Source: Bryobacterales bacterium
GTDB taxonomy: Bacteria > Acidobacteriota > Terriglobia > Bryobacterales > Bryobacteraceae
DNA: 6,299 bases
Reading direction: 5' to 3'
NCBI GenBank assembly: GCA_003139735.1
Contig: PLGA01000206.1
Coordinates: forward strand, 208-6,506
In this document: positions 5,032 to 6,299 of the stretch, piece after piece
How positions within the stretch are numbered: the stretch's first letter is position 1
Layout of the letters: the number at the start of each line of letters is the position of its first letter
Translations under genes and position numbers: made by a program
The notes under the pieces: generated by a model
Told to the model about the DNA's origin: nothing
Database searches by the model: none
What the model saw: only the letters and a program-made list of their open reading frames with translations

Positions 5032-5094
5032 ATGACAGCCACCGTCGCACGGCATCATCATATCCATGCGAGCATGCGACGGGCCGTGTCCTGA
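5032..5094 (+). CDS. hisL: Histidine operon leader peptide
   Basis: This 20-codon frame, MTATVARHHHIHASMRRAVS, has His at positions 8, 9, 10 and 12 (CAT codons 5053-5061 and 5065-5067). It is placed directly after a promoter and before a terminator that precedes hisI. It is the sensor of a transcription attenuator: scarce His-tRNA stalls the ribosome on the His run, while ample His-tRNA lets it reach TGA 5092. The peptide itself probably has no other function. No Shine-Dalgarno site lies before the ATG and the -10 box is only 8 bases away, so the leader message appears leaderless. Enteric HisL has seven consecutive His; this version is shorter. It has no sequence similarity that could be judged by eye, but position, codon content and RNA folds agree. 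Confidence 0.85.
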   Translation: MTATVARHHHIHASMRRAVS

Positions 5095-5152
5095 TTTCAA
5101 GCAACACTTAATCGGAAAGGACGCCCGCCGCGGTAAAGGCGGGCTTTTTTTT
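5042..5152 (+). promoter_or_regulatory. His operon transcription attenuator (mutually exclusive RNA folds)
   Basis: Three competing pairings are visible. The 1:2 hairpin pairs CCGTCGCA (5042-5049) with TGCGACGG (5075-5082), a perfect 8-bp stem that encloses all the His codons. The antiterminator 2:3 pairs 5075-5084 with 5123-5132: nine pairs including one G-U, with a single A-C mismatch (5079/5128). The terminator 3:4 pairs 5123-5129 with 5138-5144. A ribosome stalled at the first His codons would cover strand 1, free strand 2 and favour the antiterminator. A ribosome at the stop codon (5092) would cover strand 2 and let the terminator form. No folding energies were computed. Confidence 0.85.
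5123..5152 (+). terminator. Attenuator terminator before hisI
   Basis: A 7-bp GC stem (GCCCGCC 5123-5129, GGCGGGC 5138-5144) with an 8-base loop is followed by an uninterrupted T8 (5145-5152). It lies 9 bases before the hisI ATG and after the leader-peptide stop, so it can only act as a conditional terminator of the his operon. Confidence 0.93.
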
Positions 5153-5161
5153 GCTCACGCG

Positions 5162-5542
5162 ATGACTTTGGACTTTCAAAAGGCCGATGGGTTGGCGCCC
5201 GCGGTCGTGCAAGACTACGCCACCGGCCGGGTGCTGATGCTCGGTTACATGAACGAGGAAGCTTTCCGCAAGACCGTGGAAACCGGGTTCGTCACGTTCT
5301 ACAGCCGCTCGCGGCGAAAGCTCTGGCTCAAGGGCGAAACCTCCGGCCACCGGCTGGTGGTGAAGGAAATTTCGACCGATTGCGACGCGGACGCCGTGCT
5401 GGTGAAGGTGGAAGCGCTGGGCCCCGGCGTGTGCCACGAAGGCTACGTGAGCTGCTTCTTCCGGCGCCTGGAAGATGGCCAGTGGAAGGTGGCCGACGCC
5501 CGCGCCTACGACCCCGACGCGGTGTACGGGGGTAAGAAATGA
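5162..5542 (+). CDS. hisI: Phosphoribosyl-AMP cyclohydrolase
   Basis: This enzyme catalyses the third step of histidine synthesis, the hydrolytic ring opening of phosphoribosyl-AMP. The protein has 126 residues and is monofunctional, with no HisE domain fused. Diagnostic segments are [12 protein letters not shown] (24-35), [20 protein letters not shown] (44-63) and the metal site [10 protein letters not shown] (71-80) with D73, D75 and D77. Two cysteines, C91 in GPGVCHEG and C98 in YVSCFF, match the zinc-binding cysteines of the family together with C74. The frame is open back to an ATG at 5066, but that would overlap the leader peptide and attenuator terminator, so 5162 is correct. No Shine-Dalgarno site precedes 5162, because the T8 tract lies just upstream. 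It overlaps hisG by four bases (ATGA). Expression is controlled by the upstream attenuator. Confidence 0.97.
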   Translation: MTLDFQKADGLAPAVVQDYATGRVLMLGYMNEEAFRKTVETGFVTFYSRSRRKLWLKGETSGHRLVVKEISTDCDADAVLVKVEALGPGVCHEGYVSCFFRRLEDGQWKVADARAYDPDAVYGGKK

Positions 5543-6299
5543 AGCTGAAACTGGGCATTCCCAAGGGCAGCCTGGAGAACGCCACCATCGATCTGTTCCG
5601 GCGCGCCGGATACGTCATCACCGTGGGCACGCGCTCGTATTTCCCCGGCATCGACGACCCGGAAATCGAGTGCATGCTGATCCGCGCGCAGGAAATGGCG
5701 CGCTACGTGGAGGACGGCGTCCTTGACGCGGGCCTCACCGGCCGCGACTGGGTGGAGGAAAACGAGGCCGATGTCGTGGCCGTGGCCGATTTGATCTACG
5801 CCAAGCAGAGCTTCGGCAAGGTGCGCTGGGTGCTGGCCGTGCCGGAGGCATCGAGCTTTCACTCGGTAAAGGATCTGCAGGGCAAGATTGTCGCCACCGA
5901 ATTGGTGGGCGCCACCAAGCGCTATCTGGCGCGGCACGGCGTCACGGCCAAGGTGGAGTTCAGTTGGGGCGCCACGGAGGTGAAGCCGCCGGTGCTGGCG
6001 GATGCCATCGTGGAAGTGACCGAAACGGGCTCGTCGCTGCGCGCCAACAAGCTCAAGATCATCGATACGGTGCTCGAATCGAACACGCAGTTGATCGCCA
6101 ACAAGGCGTCCTGGGAGGATGCGGCGAAGCGGCGCAAGCTCGAGGACATGAAAATGCTGCTCGATGGCGCCATCAACGCGCTGGGCAAGGTGGGGCTGAT
6201 GCTCAACGTTCACAAAGACAACCTGGCCGGCGTGCTCAGCGTGCTGCCGGCGCTGAAGCGGCCCACCATCTCGCACTTGAGCGACGAGGAATGGCTGGC
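5539..6299 (+). CDS. hisG: ATP phosphoribosyltransferase, long form (3' end outside window)
   Basis: This enzyme catalyses the first, committed step of histidine synthesis, condensing ATP with PRPP, and is feedback-inhibited by histidine. The window shows 253 full codons. [19 protein letters not shown] opens the protein, with the family's typical 'PKG.L'. [20 protein letters not shown] (39-58) and [14 protein letters not shown] (61-74) follow. The PRPP-binding block [19 protein letters not shown] (155-173) is clear. From about residue 213 the sequence [16 protein letters not shown] and [17 protein letters not shown] begins the ACT-like C-terminal regulatory domain. This marks the long HisG type, which works without HisZ and carries its own histidine-binding site. 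The start ATG overlaps the hisI stop (ATGA), indicating coupled translation. The frame has no stop before the window ends. Confidence 0.97.
   Translation, partial: MKLKLGIPKGSLENATIDLFRRAGYVITVGTRSYFPGIDDPEIECMLIRAQEMARYVEDGVLDAGLTGRDWVEENEADVVAVADLIYAKQSFGKVRWVLAVPEASSFHSVKDLQGKIVATELVGATKRYLARHGVTAKVEFSWGATEVKPPVLADAIVEVTETGSSLRANKLKIIDTVLESNTQLIANKASWEDAAKRRKLEDMKMLLDGAINALGKVGLMLNVHKDNLAGVLSVLPALKRPTISHLSDEEWL

Noticed and set aside
5506..6276. 256-codon minus-strand frame over hisI/hisG
   Set aside because: It is antisense to hisG, which has unmistakable family motifs. The antisense protein is low-complexity His/Arg/Leu-rich.
1..6299. CRISPR array, tRNA, rRNA or insertion sequence
   Set aside because: No regularly spaced direct repeats, no cloverleaf, no rRNA-like blocks and no transposase or terminal inverted repeats were seen by eye in any part of the window.

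Overview
The window looks like a high-GC bacterial chromosome. The style of the genes suggests an acidobacterium of the Solibacter/Bryobacter type: a HU-like mini-protein paired with a TIR gene, long-form HisG, monofunctional HisI, and hairpin-rich intergenic DNA. This taxonomic call is inference from gene character only.

Layout. (1) 1-801 is the 3' end of rpoC, closed by a strong intrinsic terminator (860-908). (2) 974-1579 is lepB, signal peptidase I, with a TATAAT box between the terminator and its start. (3) 1580-1838 has no gene. It holds a degenerate GAGACG/GCAGAG-type repeat and a 9-bp hairpin. (4) 1839-2051, on the minus strand, encodes a tiny Lys/Thr-rich secreted protein. (5) 2052-2280 is an AT-richer divergent intergenic region with two dyads. 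(6) 2281-3106 is a two-gene operon: a truncated HU-fold protein overlapping by 8 bp a TIR-domain protein whose own N-terminus is a second, half-sized HU-like module. (7) 3178-4200 is a SAM-dependent O-methyltransferase, followed by a hairpin. (8) 4260-5007 is a vapBC toxin-antitoxin pair (AbrB-fold antitoxin, PIN toxin) behind a 28-bp imperfect palindrome that covers the ribosome binding site. (9) 5015-6299 is the start of a histidine biosynthesis operon. It has an extended -10 promoter, a 20-codon leader peptide with four His codons among five, a complete attenuator (pause hairpin, antiterminator, terminator), then hisI and hisG, the latter running off the end of the window.

How it works together. 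The flanks (rpoC, lepB, his) are housekeeping. The middle (about 1.8-5.0 kb) is accessory: a possible TIR-based defence or stress module, an orphan methyltransferase and a toxin-antitoxin pair. The two most notable signals are the ribosome-mediated his attenuator, whose leader peptide appears to be on a nearly leaderless transcript, and the HU-like/HU-TIR operon.
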